Shown here: piece after piece, positions 38,541 through 48,041 of the stretch
Layout of the letters: each line of letters starts with the position of its first letter
How positions within the stretch are numbered: the first letter of the stretch is position 1
Assembly: GCF_003610915.1 (NCBI RefSeq)
Contig: NZ_NSDJ01000001.1
Coordinates: forward strand, 620,001-684,000
Reading direction: 5' to 3'
DNA length: 64,000 nucleotides
DNA from: Rahnella variigena
GTDB taxonomy: Bacteria > Pseudomonadota > Gammaproteobacteria > Enterobacterales > Enterobacteriaceae
Notes under the pieces: model-generated
Told to the model about the DNA's origin: nothing
The model's database searches: none
What the model saw: the letters and a program-made list of their open reading frames with translations, nothing else
Program-made: the position numbers and the translations under genes

Positions 38541-39383
38541 ATGGATGTCCATCAAGTAAAAGAACTGAGCGAAAAAGATGATAAAAAAGTGACTCAGATC
38601 ATCGGAGCCAGTCAAAAACCGGTGATGCAGCGCACACATCCTGGCGAACTGGAAGACGACTGGATTGCAGAAGAAGTGCCCGTTGCGCTGGTCTATAACG
38701 GAATTTCACATGTGGTAATGATGGCGTCGCCGAAAGATCTCGAAGCCTTTGCGCTGGGGTTTTCGCTGTCGGAAGGAATTATCGAATCGGCTGCGGATAT
38801 TTACGGGCTGGACGTAACACCAAACTGTAACGGTATTGAAGTTAACATCGAATTATCGAGCCGCCGTTTTGCCGGGCTGAAAGAGCGTCGTCGTGCCATG
38901 GCAGGCCGAACCGGCTGCGGCGTGTGCGGCATCGAACAGCTAGGCGATTTGTTCCGCCCGCTCGCCCCGCTGCCGTTTACCCAAACGTTTGAGCTGGCGA
39001 ATCTGGATAACGCGCTGAATCAGCTGAAATCCGTGCAGGAAATCGGTCAGCTGACCGGCTGTACGCATGCCGCCGCGTGGATAACCTCGCAGGGCGACTT
39101 ACTGGGTGGCTGCGAGGACGTGGGACGTCACGTGGCACTCGACAAAATGCTTGGCCTGCGAGAAAAACAAAGTGAATGGCAATCCGGCGCCGCGCTGGTG
39201 TCGAGCCGCGCCAGCTATGAAATGGTGCAGAAAGCCGCGATGTGCGGTGTCGAAATTTTGTTTGCCGTCTCCGCCGCCACTACGCTGGCGGTAGACGTCG
39301 CCGAAAAATGTAACCTGACGCTGGTCGGTTTCAGCAAACCGGGACGGGCAACGGTGTATACGCATCCGCAGCGGTTACGCTGA
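38541..39383 (+). CDS. fdhD: Formate dehydrogenase sulphurtransferase FdhD
   Basis: Transfers sulphur from IscS to the molybdenum cofactor of formate dehydrogenase. The 280-aa protein has the essential CxxC motif in [15 protein letters not shown] and the conserved [30 protein letters not shown] region. It is divergent from fdoG, exactly as in E. coli. The start MDVHQVKEL at 38541 is chosen by comparison with E. coli FdhD length; an in-frame extension to 38439 would run into the fdoG upstream region. Its presence fits a functional Cys-type enzyme. Confidence 0.92.
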   Translation: MDVHQVKELSEKDDKKVTQIIGASQKPVMQRTHPGELEDDWIAEEVPVALVYNGISHVVMMASPKDLEAFALGFSLSEGIIESAADIYGLDVTPNCNGIEVNIELSSRRFAGLKERRRAMAGRTGCGVCGIEQLGDLFRPLAPLPFTQTFELANLDNALNQLKSVQEIGQLTGCTHAAAWITSQGDLLGGCEDVGRHVALDKMLGLREKQSEWQSGAALVSSRASYEMVQKAAMCGVEILFAVSAATTLAVDVAEKCNLTLVGFSKPGRATVYTHPQRLR

Positions 39384-39492
39384 CCCTCTAAGCTTCACGT
39401 GCCTTTAGACAATTTAGGATTGTTTGCGGTTATCTGGTTCTAAGCCCCGTATAACAGGCGCTTACGAGTACCCGTACAAAGGGTGGAGCATA

Positions 39493-39511
39493 GATAATCA
39501 TTTTCAATATC
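39493..39511. promoter_or_regulatory. Fur box upstream of sodA
   Basis: GATAATCATTTTCAATATC matches 15 of 19 positions of the Fur consensus GATAATGATAATCATTATC. It lies about 80 bases before the sodA start, as expected from iron repression of manganese superoxide dismutase in enterobacteria. Confidence 0.8.
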
Positions 39512-39591
39512 ATTTAATTAACTATAATGATCCGACTGATTACGCGGTGCTCACAATGACGGTGCCGCCCTACACTATGGAGACGATGAAC

Positions 39592-40212
39592 ATGAGTTAT
39601 TCACTGCCATCACTGCCTTACGCATACGACGCACTCGAACCGCATTTCGACAAAGAAACGATGGAAATCCATCACTCTAAACACCACCAGGCTTACGTGA
39701 ACAACGCGAACGCTGCACTGGAAAGCCTGCCAGAACTGGCAAAACTTCCTGTTGAAGAGCTGATCGCAAACCTGGACAAAGTGCCTGCGGACAAGAAAGT
39801 TGCACTGCGTAACAACGCAGGTGGCCACGCTAACCACAGCCTGTTCTGGAAAGGCCTGAAAACCGGCACCACCCTGCAGGGCGAACTGAAATCTGCTATC
39901 GAACGCGATTTCGGCAGCGTTGACGCTTTCAAAGAAACTTTCGAGAAAGCAGCAACCACTCGTTTCGGTTCAGGTTGGGCATGGCTGGTTCTGAAAGACG
40001 GCAAACTGGCCGTTGTTTCTACCGCTAACCAGGACAGCCCGCTGATGGGCGAAGCTGTTTCAGGCGCATCCGGTTACCCGCTGCTGGGTCTGGACGTTTG
40101 GGAACACGCTTACTACCTGAAATATCAGAACAAACGCCCTGATTACATCAAAGCCTTCTGGGATGTTGTAAACTGGGACGAAGCAGCAAAACGTCTGGCT
40201 GAAGCGAAGTAA
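39592..40212 (+). CDS. sodA: Superoxide dismutase [Mn]
   Basis: Cytoplasmic homodimer converting superoxide to oxygen and peroxide, 206 aa as in E. coli. Metal ligands are His27 ([15 protein letters not shown]), the His in [12 protein letters not shown], and Asp and His in [15 protein letters not shown]. The start [15 protein letters not shown] at 39592 is standard; the open frame to 39424 includes the promoter and Fur box. It ends at a strong terminator. Iron (Fur) repression is seen directly; SoxRS or ArcA sites were not identified. Confidence 0.97.
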   Translation: MSYSLPSLPYAYDALEPHFDKETMEIHHSKHHQAYVNNANAALESLPELAKLPVEELIANLDKVPADKKVALRNNAGGHANHSLFWKGLKTGTTLQGELKSAIERDFGSVDAFKETFEKAATTRFGSGWAWLVLKDGKLAVVSTANQDSPLMGEAVSGASGYPLLGLDVWEHAYYLKYQNKRPDYIKAFWDVVNWDEAAKRLAEAK

Positions 40213-40254
40213 TTTCGCTTTACCGCCCATAACGGGCACGATGTTTTCGCCAAT

Positions 40255-40279
40255 GGCGGGTCACTGACCCGCCTTTTTT
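40255..40279 (+). terminator. Rho-independent terminator of sodA
   Basis: GGCGGGT (40255-40261), loop CACTG, ACCCGCC (40267-40273), then a run of six T. Confidence 0.92.
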
Positions 40280-40502
40280 ATGTCCATTTTCATGTACTCT
40301 TTATTGAGTAAAGACCTAAGCCTGATCACTGTTTTATTGCCAATTATTCATTTCCCCTCTGCCCTTATCCGATCCCGCTCGCATTAATCAAAAATACGCG
40401 CCGTTCCCTATAAAGTTTCTCTTAAGTCCACCGATAGGTTGTTCACAAAGGCTTCACAAAATCACTTATTAATTTTAAAGGGATGTTCGACGGAGAATGA
40501 AC

Positions 40503-42449
40503 ATGAGCAACGGAACAGGTCTTTCGCAGTGGATGAATAATCTCAAGGTCGGCACCAAACTGGGTCTGGGCTTCGGGCTGGTACTTCTGATCGCCGCGGC
40601 CATCACCGTGGCAGGGATGATCAAATTTAACGACATCAGCCAGCGCGCTGAAAAAGTCGATTTCAGCAACCAGATGAATGCGCTGTTAAACGAAGCCCGT
40701 CTCAGCCGCACGCTGTATCAGCTCAATTACGATCCCGCTTATCTCAAACAAAATCAGGACAAAATCAGCGCACTTTCGCAGCTGATTGCCCAGTCGAAAG
40801 ACAAACTGGAGTGGGATGCAGCGAGTCTGGCAGAACTCAATCAGGTGCCGGTTAAAATCCACGAATATCAGCAGGCTCAGGACGCCTTTAAGCTGGCTGT
40901 CGATAAGAAGGATGCCGTTCGCGCGAGCTGGAACCTTTCCGAAACTGAAGCCGTGGTGACGCGTTTACAGGATCAGTTGCGCGTGGAAGATGCCGATCCT
41001 TCCATCCGTCTTTCTCTGGCTGAGGTAATTCAGAAACTGATCAGCGTGCGTTATAACGTGCGCGGGCTGTTGCTGAGCATTAACAAAGAATCCGAAGCCA
41101 AACTGTTGCAGTCGATTGATGACACACAAGCGAATGCCAAAAAGCTGAATGCGCTGCTGTTGCCAAATCAGCAGGCCACTCTCGCCCCGCTGATGAGCGC
41201 GCTGGCGACGTATAAAAGTCACGTTGTGGCGTATATGCCCGCCTATGAAGAAGAGCAGAAAAACTCCCAGCTGCTGTCGGTAAAAGCCACAGAAATGAAT
41301 GCGCTGGTGGCGAAAATCTTCAAAAACGAGCTGGAAAATACGCATCTGGATATCAGCCATGCGCAGATGATCATGATGGTGATTACACTGATTGTGATGC
41401 TGGCCGGCATCATCATTGCGTGGCGCATTACCCGCCAGATTGCCCAGCCGCTGCGCGATACACTGAAAACTGCCGAAGCTATTGCTCAGGGTGATCTGAC
41501 CGCCGCACATCCGACAACACGTCGTGACGAGCTGGGGATGCTGATGAACGCAGTCGCCGCGATGAGCCAGAATCTCAGCACCATGATTTATGAAATCCGC
41601 TCCGGCGTTTCGCAGGTGTCCCACGCCGCAGCTGAAATCGCTGCGGGGAATACCGATCTCTCCTCACGCACCGAGCAGCAGGCGGCGGCCGTTGAAGAAA
41701 CCGCTGCCAGCATGGAAGAGCTGAGCGCAACGGTGAAACAGAACGCTGATAACGCCCATCACGCCAGCAAACTGGCCAGCGAGGCTTCAGGCACGGCGAC
41801 GCTTGGCGGCAAGCAAGTTGGCGAAGTGGTCGATACCATGCAGCAGATTTCCGGCAGCTCAAAACGCATTGCCGAAATTACCTCGGTCATTAACGGCATC
41901 GCTTTCCAGACCAACATTCTGGCACTGAACGCAGCGGTTGAAGCTGCGCGAGCCGGTGAACAGGGACGCGGATTCTCCGTGGTGGCCTCTGAAGTCCGCA
42001 CACTGGCGCAACGCAGCGCGCAGGCGGCAAAAGAGATTGAAGGGCTGATTGCCGAGTCGGTTGAACGCGTCAGTACCGGTGCCAGACTGGTGGAAAATAC
42101 CGGGCGCACTATGCAGGACATCGTGAAATCCGTCTCGCATGTTCGCGATATTATGGGTGAAATTGCCTCGGCGTCTGACGAGCAAAGCCGGGGTATCGCG
42201 CAGATATCACAGGCGATTGTGGAGATGGACAGCACCACCCAGCAGAACGCCGCGCTGGTTGAGCAGTCGTCTGCTGCCGCTGATTCCCTTGAAGATCAGG
42301 CTGCTACGCTGACGCAGGCGGTTTCGGTATTCCGTCTCGCCGGGAACGACAATATGCTGAACGCACCGGCGTCCGCCCCGCTTCGTCGCCCGACTCTCGC
42401 ACCGCCAGTGCAAGGCAAAACCAGCCAGGAAAACTGGGAAACGTTCTGA
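40503..42449 (+). CDS. Methyl-accepting chemotaxis protein with four-helix sensor and NWETF tail
   Basis: A 648-aa chemoreceptor of the Tsr/Tar kind. The first membrane helix is at about residues 22-40, followed by a helical periplasmic ligand domain (about 45-285), a second membrane helix (MVITLIVMLAGIIIAWRIT), HAMP, and the signalling domain with tip [20 protein letters not shown]. It ends in NWETF, the CheR/CheB-binding pentapeptide, so it can be methylated efficiently and could assist the tail-less receptor at 17.8 kb. The ATG at 40503 has GGAG at a good distance; an ATG two codons earlier is too close to it. Ligand unknown. Confidence 0.93.
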   Translation: MSNGTGLSQWMNNLKVGTKLGLGFGLVLLIAAAITVAGMIKFNDISQRAEKVDFSNQMNALLNEARLSRTLYQLNYDPAYLKQNQDKISALSQLIAQSKDKLEWDAASLAELNQVPVKIHEYQQAQDAFKLAVDKKDAVRASWNLSETEAVVTRLQDQLRVEDADPSIRLSLAEVIQKLISVRYNVRGLLLSINKESEAKLLQSIDDTQANAKKLNALLLPNQQATLAPLMSALATYKSHVVAYMPAYEEEQKNSQLLSVKATEMNALVAKIFKNELENTHLDISHAQMIMMVITLIVMLAGIIIAWRITRQIAQPLRDTLKTAEAIAQGDLTAAHPTTRRDELGMLMNAVAAMSQNLSTMIYEIRSGVSQVSHAAAEIAAGNTDLSSRTEQQAAAVEETAASMEELSATVKQNADNAHHASKLASEASGTATLGGKQVGEVVDTMQQISGSSKRIAEITSVINGIAFQTNILALNAAVEAARAGEQGRGFSVVASEVRTLAQRSAQAAKEIEGLIAESVERVSTGARLVENTGRTMQDIVKSVSHVRDIMGEIASASDEQSRGIAQISQAIVEMDSTTQQNAALVEQSSAAADSLEDQAATLTQAVSVFRLAGNDNMLNAPASAPLRRPTLAPPVQGKTSQENWETF

Positions 42450-42558
42450 CCCCTCTTTACTGCGCGCAGTTCCCTGATTGCGCGCAGGTATTCCTTCTAT
42501 TCCCGCTGCTCAATGCAGGTTATGCTGGTGTGAGTGACATTTCAGCAGCGGAGAGCTT

Positions 42559-43230
42559 ATGCATTATCCCGACGTGTACATCGGTACCATCGAGCAATAT
42601 CCCGATTTCTCACTCAGTGCGATTGCCAAACGTCAGGTTGATGGTGGCATCGCCTTAACGCCTTTCGGGCTGGAAGGCGATCAGCAGGCCGAAAAGTCAT
42701 ATCACGGTGGCGCTGACCGCGCGCTGTGCCATTTCCCCCGCGAGCATTACGCCTGGCTGCGCCAGCAGTTTCCCGAAGAAGAAGATCGTTTCCATCCGCC
42801 TGCTTTTGGCGAAAACCTTTCCACGCTCGGCATGACCGAAGATAACGTATTTATCGGCGATATTTTCCGCTGGGGCGAAACGCTGATTCAGGTCACGCAG
42901 CCTCGCGCGCCCTGCTACAAGCTGAACCATTTTCTCGACTGCCAGAATCTGTCGCCACTGTTGCAGCAAAGCGGCCGCTGCGGCTGGTTATATCGCGTCG
43001 TGGGCACAGGAAAAACCAGTGGCGATCGTCCGCTGGAATTGCTGACGCGCAACAGTGAAGTCTCCGTCTCCGAAGCTATTTCTATTGCGTTTCACATGCC
43101 GTTCGATGAAGAACAGTACCGGCGGCTGATGTCTGCGGCGGGGATTTCAGCAAGCTGGAGTAAAACCATGCAAATGCGTCTGGTGAATCGCAAGATTGAG
43201 GATTTTGGGCGGAGATTATTTGGGAAGTAA
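42559..43230 (+). CDS. yiiM: MOSC domain protein YiiM
   Basis: A protein of 223 aa with a MOSC domain: the YHGGADRALCHFPREHYAWL and FGENLSTLGMTEDNVFIGD motifs and Cys119 in QPRAPCYKLN, the expected molybdenum ligand. E. coli YiiM reduces N-hydroxylated purines such as 6-hydroxylaminopurine, using sulphurylated molybdenum cofactor. A C-terminal 3-alpha domain (about 165-223) is present. In E. coli yiiM also lies near sodA. Ends just before a palindromic repeat. Confidence 0.88.
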   Translation: MHYPDVYIGTIEQYPDFSLSAIAKRQVDGGIALTPFGLEGDQQAEKSYHGGADRALCHFPREHYAWLRQQFPEEEDRFHPPAFGENLSTLGMTEDNVFIGDIFRWGETLIQVTQPRAPCYKLNHFLDCQNLSPLLQQSGRCGWLYRVVGTGKTSGDRPLELLTRNSEVSVSEAISIAFHMPFDEEQYRRLMSAAGISASWSKTMQMRLVNRKIEDFGRRLFGK

Positions 43231-43264
43231 AAACACATCGGGTGTAGCTGGCGGGGTTTTTCTT

Positions 43265-43290
43265 TGCTCCTCCCCCTGCGAAGGGGGAGG
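43265..43290. repeat. Single short copy of the G+C-rich palindromic repeat
   Basis: TGCTCC followed by core TCCCCCTGCGAAGGGGGAGG, without the GGGG-rich second half present elsewhere. It sits between the convergent ends of yiiM and yibL and may act as a terminator-like hairpin. Confidence 0.85.
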
Positions 43291-43300
43291 AAAAGTTACA

Positions 43301-43660
43301 CTAGAATTCTTTTTTCGCGAAACCGGTCACCGCTTTCAGGCCCATTTCACGGCCCAGTGCAGTCATCGGGTGAACCACCACGATACCGCGTACAGTTTTC
43401 TTCAGCGTGCCCATATCAGCCTGTTCTTTCTTGGTGATTTCACGGCTGAACAGCTTTTCCAGTTTCTGCGCTTCAGTGCTGAGTTTTTTCACACGCACTT
43501 CTTTCAGACGCGCGATCTCGGCAGCCAGCTTTTCTTTCTCTTCTTCGTGCTTGTCGATCAGTTCAGCATTACCTGCCTGAATAACGGTCGCATCTTTGTG
43601 ATTCAGTGCATCCAGCATGTCGCTGAGACGCTTGATCTCGGCTTTTTCGACTTCTTTCAT
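43301..43660 (-). CDS. yibL: YibL family ribosome-associated protein
   Basis: A protein of 119 aa beginning [20 protein letters not shown], with a long coiled-coil (about 1-65) and the conserved C-terminus [20 protein letters not shown] and [16 protein letters not shown], matching E. coli YibL, which has been found with ribosomes. The start at 43660 is chosen by similarity and an upstream GGA; a Met six codons earlier is possible. In E. coli yibL lies next to mtlR; here a regulator and LysE exporter intervene. Confidence 0.87.
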   Translation of the reverse strand: MKEVEKAEIKRLSDMLDALNHKDATVIQAGNAELIDKHEEEKEKLAAEIARLKEVRVKKLSTEAQKLEKLFSREITKKEQADMGTLKKTVRGIVVVHPMTALGREMGLKAVTGFAKKEF

Positions 43661-43725
43661 GATTTCAGATCCGTTCATGCCGCAGCGGGCACGATTGTAA
43701 ATTGGGAATAATAACCGTCAGTGTA

Positions 43726-45225
43726 TCAGGAAGTGCGCGATTCTTCAGCTTGCTCCTGCGTTTCTGCCAGCCCGGGCGGTAAACCACACATCTCACAGGC
43801 ACGCTCGCCAATGCGGATCATCGCCGAAATATAACGGGTATCAAAAACATAACAGCACGACAACCGCAGGCCGTTACTGTAGCGACCGCTCGGCGAATAC
43901 AGTTGTCCCGGCGTCATGCAGATTTTATCTTTCAGCAACTGGCGAAACAGCGTGACGCAATCAACGCCCGGCGGGAAATCGACCCAAATCACAAAACCAC
44001 CCGCCGGTTGTGTGGCACGCGTCCCCTGCGGGAAATGGCGGGCGATCAGCGCGCGCGCCTGTTCAACCTGTGATGCGTAGCGTTTGCGTAAAGCCCGCAG
44101 ATGATGGTCATAACCGCCCGATTCCAGAAACACCGTCAGCGTTTGAGAAAGCAACGCGGATTCTGCCATCGATGACACCGCTTTCAGTTTATGCAGCTTA
44201 TCGGCAAAGCGCCCGCCTTCTACCCAGCCAATGCGGAAATCGGGCGCCAGCGTTTTGGTAAAGCTGGTGCAAAACAGGATCCAGCCGTCACGATCAAAAG
44301 ATTTCACCGCCGGAGACAGCGTCGCGCCAAACTGAATTTCAGCGTAAAGCCCGTCTTCTATCAGTGGAACCTGATGATCGTTCATCAGGCGCGCCAGCCT
44401 TTTCTTCGCTGCCAGCGGCATAGTGAAGCCGAGCGGATTTTGCGCCGTCGGCATGGCGATCACCGCATTCAGCCGTTTCTCGGTGAGCAGCATTTCCAGC
44501 ACATCCAGGGATAAACCGGTTTGCGGATCAGTCGGGATTTCCACCGCTTTTAGCCCGAGGCTCGCCAGCATCGGCAGCAGATAAAAATAAGTCGGCGTTT
44601 CCAGCCCGACGCTGTCGCCCGGTTTGGTGGTGACGCGCAGCGCCAGCTGTAACGCTTCCATACAACCGTGCGTAATCGTGATGTCGGCCGGTTCTAAAAT
44701 CATGCCGAGCGTCAGCGCACGGCGGGCGATTTGCTGGCGTAACGCCGGACTGCCCGGCGGCAACGCGTATTGCCCGATGAGATTTGGCTGACGGCGCAGC
44801 AAAGACGACATAATCCGTCCGAGCTTTCCGGTCGGATAAAAATCATTCGACTGCGGACAGGCCAGCGACAGATTGGTATACGTCGGGTCGATTTGCGAGG
44901 CGAAGACTTTGTCGATCAAATCCAGCACTTCATCTGCCGGTTCTGCGGCGGGCGTCTGCGGTTGTTCGTGTGTCTGATGAGTCAGCGCAGGCAGTGCTGC
45001 ACGGACATAAAATCCGGACTGCGGACGCGCCTCGATAAACCCGCGATCTTCCAGCCGCCGGTAAGCCGCCACCACGGTATTGATGCTGACTGACCAGGTT
45101 TGCGCACTGCGCCGCACCGATGGCAAGCGGCTGCCGGGCGCCAGTGTGCCGCGACGAATGGCATCGGCCAGTTGTTCCGCCAGCTGGTTATATCGGGTGT
45201 CGCTGAAATCCGCAGTATCAGTCAT
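43726..45225 (-). CDS. MocR/PdxR-type GntR regulator with aminotransferase domain
   Basis: A regulator of 499 aa: N-terminal GntR winged helix (residues 10-76, LADAIRRGTLAPGSRLPSVR) joined by a linker to a fold-type I aminotransferase domain (about 115-480). The PLP-binding lysine is Lys324 (SFTKTLAPDFRIGW), and the PLP-contacting Asn/Asp/Tyr appear in PTAQNPLGF and EDGLYAEI. MocR proteins sense PLP or its amino-acid adducts. It is divergent from a LysE-family exporter, its probable target. Confidence 0.92.
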   Translation of the reverse strand: MTDTADFSDTRYNQLAEQLADAIRRGTLAPGSRLPSVRRSAQTWSVSINTVVAAYRRLEDRGFIEARPQSGFYVRAALPALTHQTHEQPQTPAAEPADEVLDLIDKVFASQIDPTYTNLSLACPQSNDFYPTGKLGRIMSSLLRRQPNLIGQYALPPGSPALRQQIARRALTLGMILEPADITITHGCMEALQLALRVTTKPGDSVGLETPTYFYLLPMLASLGLKAVEIPTDPQTGLSLDVLEMLLTEKRLNAVIAMPTAQNPLGFTMPLAAKKRLARLMNDHQVPLIEDGLYAEIQFGATLSPAVKSFDRDGWILFCTSFTKTLAPDFRIGWVEGGRFADKLHKLKAVSSMAESALLSQTLTVFLESGGYDHHLRALRKRYASQVEQARALIARHFPQGTRATQPAGGFVIWVDFPPGVDCVTLFRQLLKDKICMTPGQLYSPSGRYSNGLRLSCCYVFDTRYISAMIRIGERACEMCGLPPGLAETQEQAEESRTS

Positions 45226-45370
45226 GGTGTCAGTTCCGTGAAAAGTGATGGATACAGTTTTTCGTTACGCAATCTGTAACCATGACAATAGCGTATTTCT
45301 GGTTCTGTTACCTTTCCTGTTCACTGTTTACTCTGGTTGTCTGGAAAACAGGGGATGCAGGAAAACTAAA

Positions 45371-45979
45371 ATGATAGATACCGCTTTTGTCAGTTACGTC
45401 ACCGTGATGTCAATTACGCCAGGCCCGAACAATCTTTTGCTGGCGGCTTCCGGGGTGAATTTTGGGCTGCGCCGCAGCGTGCCGATGATGCTGGGGATAA
45501 CCCTCGGCTGCGTGGTGCAGTGCGCCCTGATGACTTCTATGCTGGCGATTTTACTCAGCTGGATGACGGTCGTGCGCCTGCCAATGGCGGCGATCGGTTG
45601 CGCGTATCTGTTCTGGCTGTCGTGGAAAATTTACCGTTCCGGCTCGCCGAAAGAAGGCGAAAAACAACAGCCGATGAATATGATTAATGGCGCGTTATTT
45701 CAGGCAGTGAATCCGAAAGCCTGGCTGATGGCGACCAATGTTGCGATTCTGTTTACCCCGCCGGATGGCAATATGCTGCATCACACACTGCTGATTTGCC
45801 TCGGCTTTGCGCTGATCAATCTGCCATGCATTCTGGTCTGGGTAGTGATGGGTGACAGGTTACGTCAGGCGTTACGTGTGGAATGGAAACTGAAGATGTT
45901 CAACACGATCATGGGCGGGATGATGGCGTTAACCGCGCTGTGGCTGCTGGTCGGCGAAGTGCGCCATGCGCTTAACTAA
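45371..45979 (+). CDS. LysE/RhtB-family amino acid exporter
   Basis: A 202-aa inner-membrane exporter with about six segments and the family signature SITPGPNNLLLAASGVNFGL near the N-terminus and ALFQAVNPKAWLMATNVAIL in the middle. Divergent from the MocR regulator, which suggests PLP/amino-acid-controlled export; the substrate is unknown. The start at 45371 begins the conserved first helix; the frame is open to 45245. The gene ends next to a 127-bp inverted-repeat element. Confidence 0.87.
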   Translation: MIDTAFVSYVTVMSITPGPNNLLLAASGVNFGLRRSVPMMLGITLGCVVQCALMTSMLAILLSWMTVVRLPMAAIGCAYLFWLSWKIYRSGSPKEGEKQQPMNMINGALFQAVNPKAWLMATNVAILFTPPDGNMLHHTLLICLGFALINLPCILVWVVMGDRLRQALRVEWKLKMFNTIMGGMMALTALWLLVGEVRHALN

Positions 45980-45983
45980 AACG

Positions 45984-46109
<126 letters not shown>

Positions 46110-46110
<1 letters not shown>

Positions 46111-46712
46111 TATTTCTGAACCGGAGAGAGCCTGGAAGGCTGCTGATTACTGATATGGGCGATCAGCCCGGTCACGGAAAGGACCATCGTGGAGCGGACG
46201 ATTTGCTGGTAACGCTGACGTTGCATGGCGATCAGCGATTCGTCAGCTTCTCCCGGTTTCAGGAACGTCGGTGCCGGTGGCAGTTCCGTCACACAATGCA
46301 GTTCACCGAACGGGCCGAGAATTTCATCATCGGTAAAACGATACTCTTCGCCGTCGTAATTCAGCTCTTCACGCAGCGCCATCAGTAATTCCGCATCTTC
46401 ATATTCATGACGGCTGATCACACCCAGCGCATAAATCAGTTTGAGACGCACCGACAAATCACCGAGCGGACCAGTGCCGGTCAGTAACGGTTCGACCGCA
46501 TATTTCACCGCGTAATCGTCTTTGCGAAAAACCTGCACCACCAGAATATCCAGCGCTTCGGCCAGTAATTCCACGGCAGTCATCAAAAAACTGCGCACAG
46601 TTTTACCCGCATTGAGCTTTTCGAGTACACGGTTTTCAAACGCCTGAGCTTTTTCCATAGGGCTTACTTGCAGTAAAGTGCCGATGCTGACAGCGCCCCT
46701 GGCGTCATCCAT
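46110..46712 (-). CDS. mtlR: Mannitol operon repressor MtlR
   Basis: A protein of about 200 aa that represses the mannitol genes in enterobacteria. The sequence matches E. coli MtlR strongly (QAFENRVLEKLNAGKTVRSF, RKDDYAVKYAVEPLLTGTGP, YEDAELLMALREELNYDGEE, DDEILGPFGELHCVTELPPA). It contains no classical helix-turn-helix. The start is uncertain: MDDARG at 46712 gives nearly the E. coli length, while MEKAQAF at 46658 is an alternative. Last gene of mtlADR. Confidence 0.9.
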
Positions 46713-46794
46713 GATGCGCGCATGTCGGACAGAAACATCCTGCCCGACAGGGCTTTCTTTGCCTGGTGTTGGCGAAATCAAAATAAACGCAGTA

Positions 46795-47943
46795 TTAGTG
46801 CATCGATTCGTAGAGAGCGACGGCTTTCGCCACAACTTCGCCATCTTCTGGCAGACCTGAAATCTGGGCGAGGGCGGCTTTTGGCCCGACTTTCTCCAGC
46901 AATTCTACCAGTTCTTTAGCTTGCGGGTCTTGCTCGCTGCGGTAATGCATCGCGGCGGCAATCCCTCTGATCAGGTTGTCGTTCGGCAGGCGGTATTCCT
47001 GCGTGCCCAGCAACGGTTTAATCAGTCGATCGCCTGCGCTCAGTTTACGCAGTGGCTGACGGCCAACGCGCTCAACGTCGTCATGCAGGTACGGGTTTTC
47101 GAAACGGGTCAGAATTTTTTCGATGTAGGCAAAATGTTTTTCCGGGTCAAAACCGTAACGGCGGATCAGCACTTCACCGCTTTCTTCCATCGCACCACGA
47201 ACCACCAGACGCACTTTCTCGTCGAGGATTGCATCACGGATTGTCGCGTGACCGGCTTGCTGACCGAGATACGCGGTGATTGCATGACCGGTGTTCAGGG
47301 TGAACAGTTTACGTTCGACGAACGCCATCAAATTATCGGTCAGCTCCATACCGGCGATGTGCGGCAATTCACCTTTGAACTGGGTTTTATCCACAATCCA
47401 TTCGCTGAAGGTTTCAACGGTGACTTCCAGCGGATCGGTAGTACCGGCTGCCGCTGGCGGAACGATACGGTCTACGGCGGAATCGACAAAACCGATATGC
47501 GCTTCAACCCAGGCCTTTTCATCTTCCGGCAGCGCGTTGAATACGTGCTGTTTGAACTGGCTGGTCCCGCGCACCATGTTTTCACAGGCGATAATATTCA
47601 GCGGCTTTTCGTTGCCCTGCTGATGACGCAGAACCAGACCTTTAGCCACGTTTGGCGCGATTTTTTCCAGCACGGTCGGGCCGACGGCAGTGGTCACCAG
47701 ATCAACTTCGGCGATCAGGTTAATGGCATCCTGACCGGCGCTGTTTACGGCATTCACATTACTGACAGGCTCAACGGTGGCCTGTTCGCCGACAACGTGC
47801 ACGTCGTAGCCTTTGCGGCTGTTCAGCGCATCCAGCAAGGCAGGACTGACATCGGCAAACGTCAGTTCAATCCCGGCATCAGCCAGTAATTTACCGATAA
47901 AACCGCGACCAATGTTACCTGCACCAAAATGTAATGCTTTCAT
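46795..47943 (-). CDS. mtlD: Mannitol-1-phosphate 5-dehydrogenase
   Basis: Converts mannitol 1-phosphate to fructose 6-phosphate with NAD+. The 382-aa protein has the E. coli length, an N-terminal Rossmann motif ([20 protein letters not shown]) and the polyol dehydrogenase region [20 protein letters not shown] with the catalytic Lys nearby ([20 protein letters not shown]). It lies downstream of mtlA behind a 98-base gap with a stem-loop, and before mtlR. Confidence 0.96.
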   Translation of the reverse strand: MKALHFGAGNIGRGFIGKLLADAGIELTFADVSPALLDALNSRKGYDVHVVGEQATVEPVSNVNAVNSAGQDAINLIAEVDLVTTAVGPTVLEKIAPNVAKGLVLRHQQGNEKPLNIIACENMVRGTSQFKQHVFNALPEDEKAWVEAHIGFVDSAVDRIVPPAAAGTTDPLEVTVETFSEWIVDKTQFKGELPHIAGMELTDNLMAFVERKLFTLNTGHAITAYLGQQAGHATIRDAILDEKVRLVVRGAMEESGEVLIRRYGFDPEKHFAYIEKILTRFENPYLHDDVERVGRQPLRKLSAGDRLIKPLLGTQEYRLPNDNLIRGIAAAMHYRSEQDPQAKELVELLEKVGPKAALAQISGLPEDGEVVAKAVALYESMH

Positions 47944-47987
47944 ATTTATTCCTTCAAATCGTGAGGAGCACCGGGCTCCGAATCAAC

Positions 47988-48011
47988 AAGCGGGTCTCGC
48001 AAGACCCGCTT
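47988..48011. other. Intercistronic stem-loop between mtlA and mtlD
   Basis: AAGCGGGTCT (47988-47997), loop of four, AGACCCGCTT (48002-48011): a perfect 10-bp stem without a T-run on the transcribed strand. Such hairpins often protect the upstream mRNA end and set different yields of the two products. Confidence 0.65.
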
Positions 48012-48041
48012 AGTAATTACTTTTCGATTAACTGCTCAGTA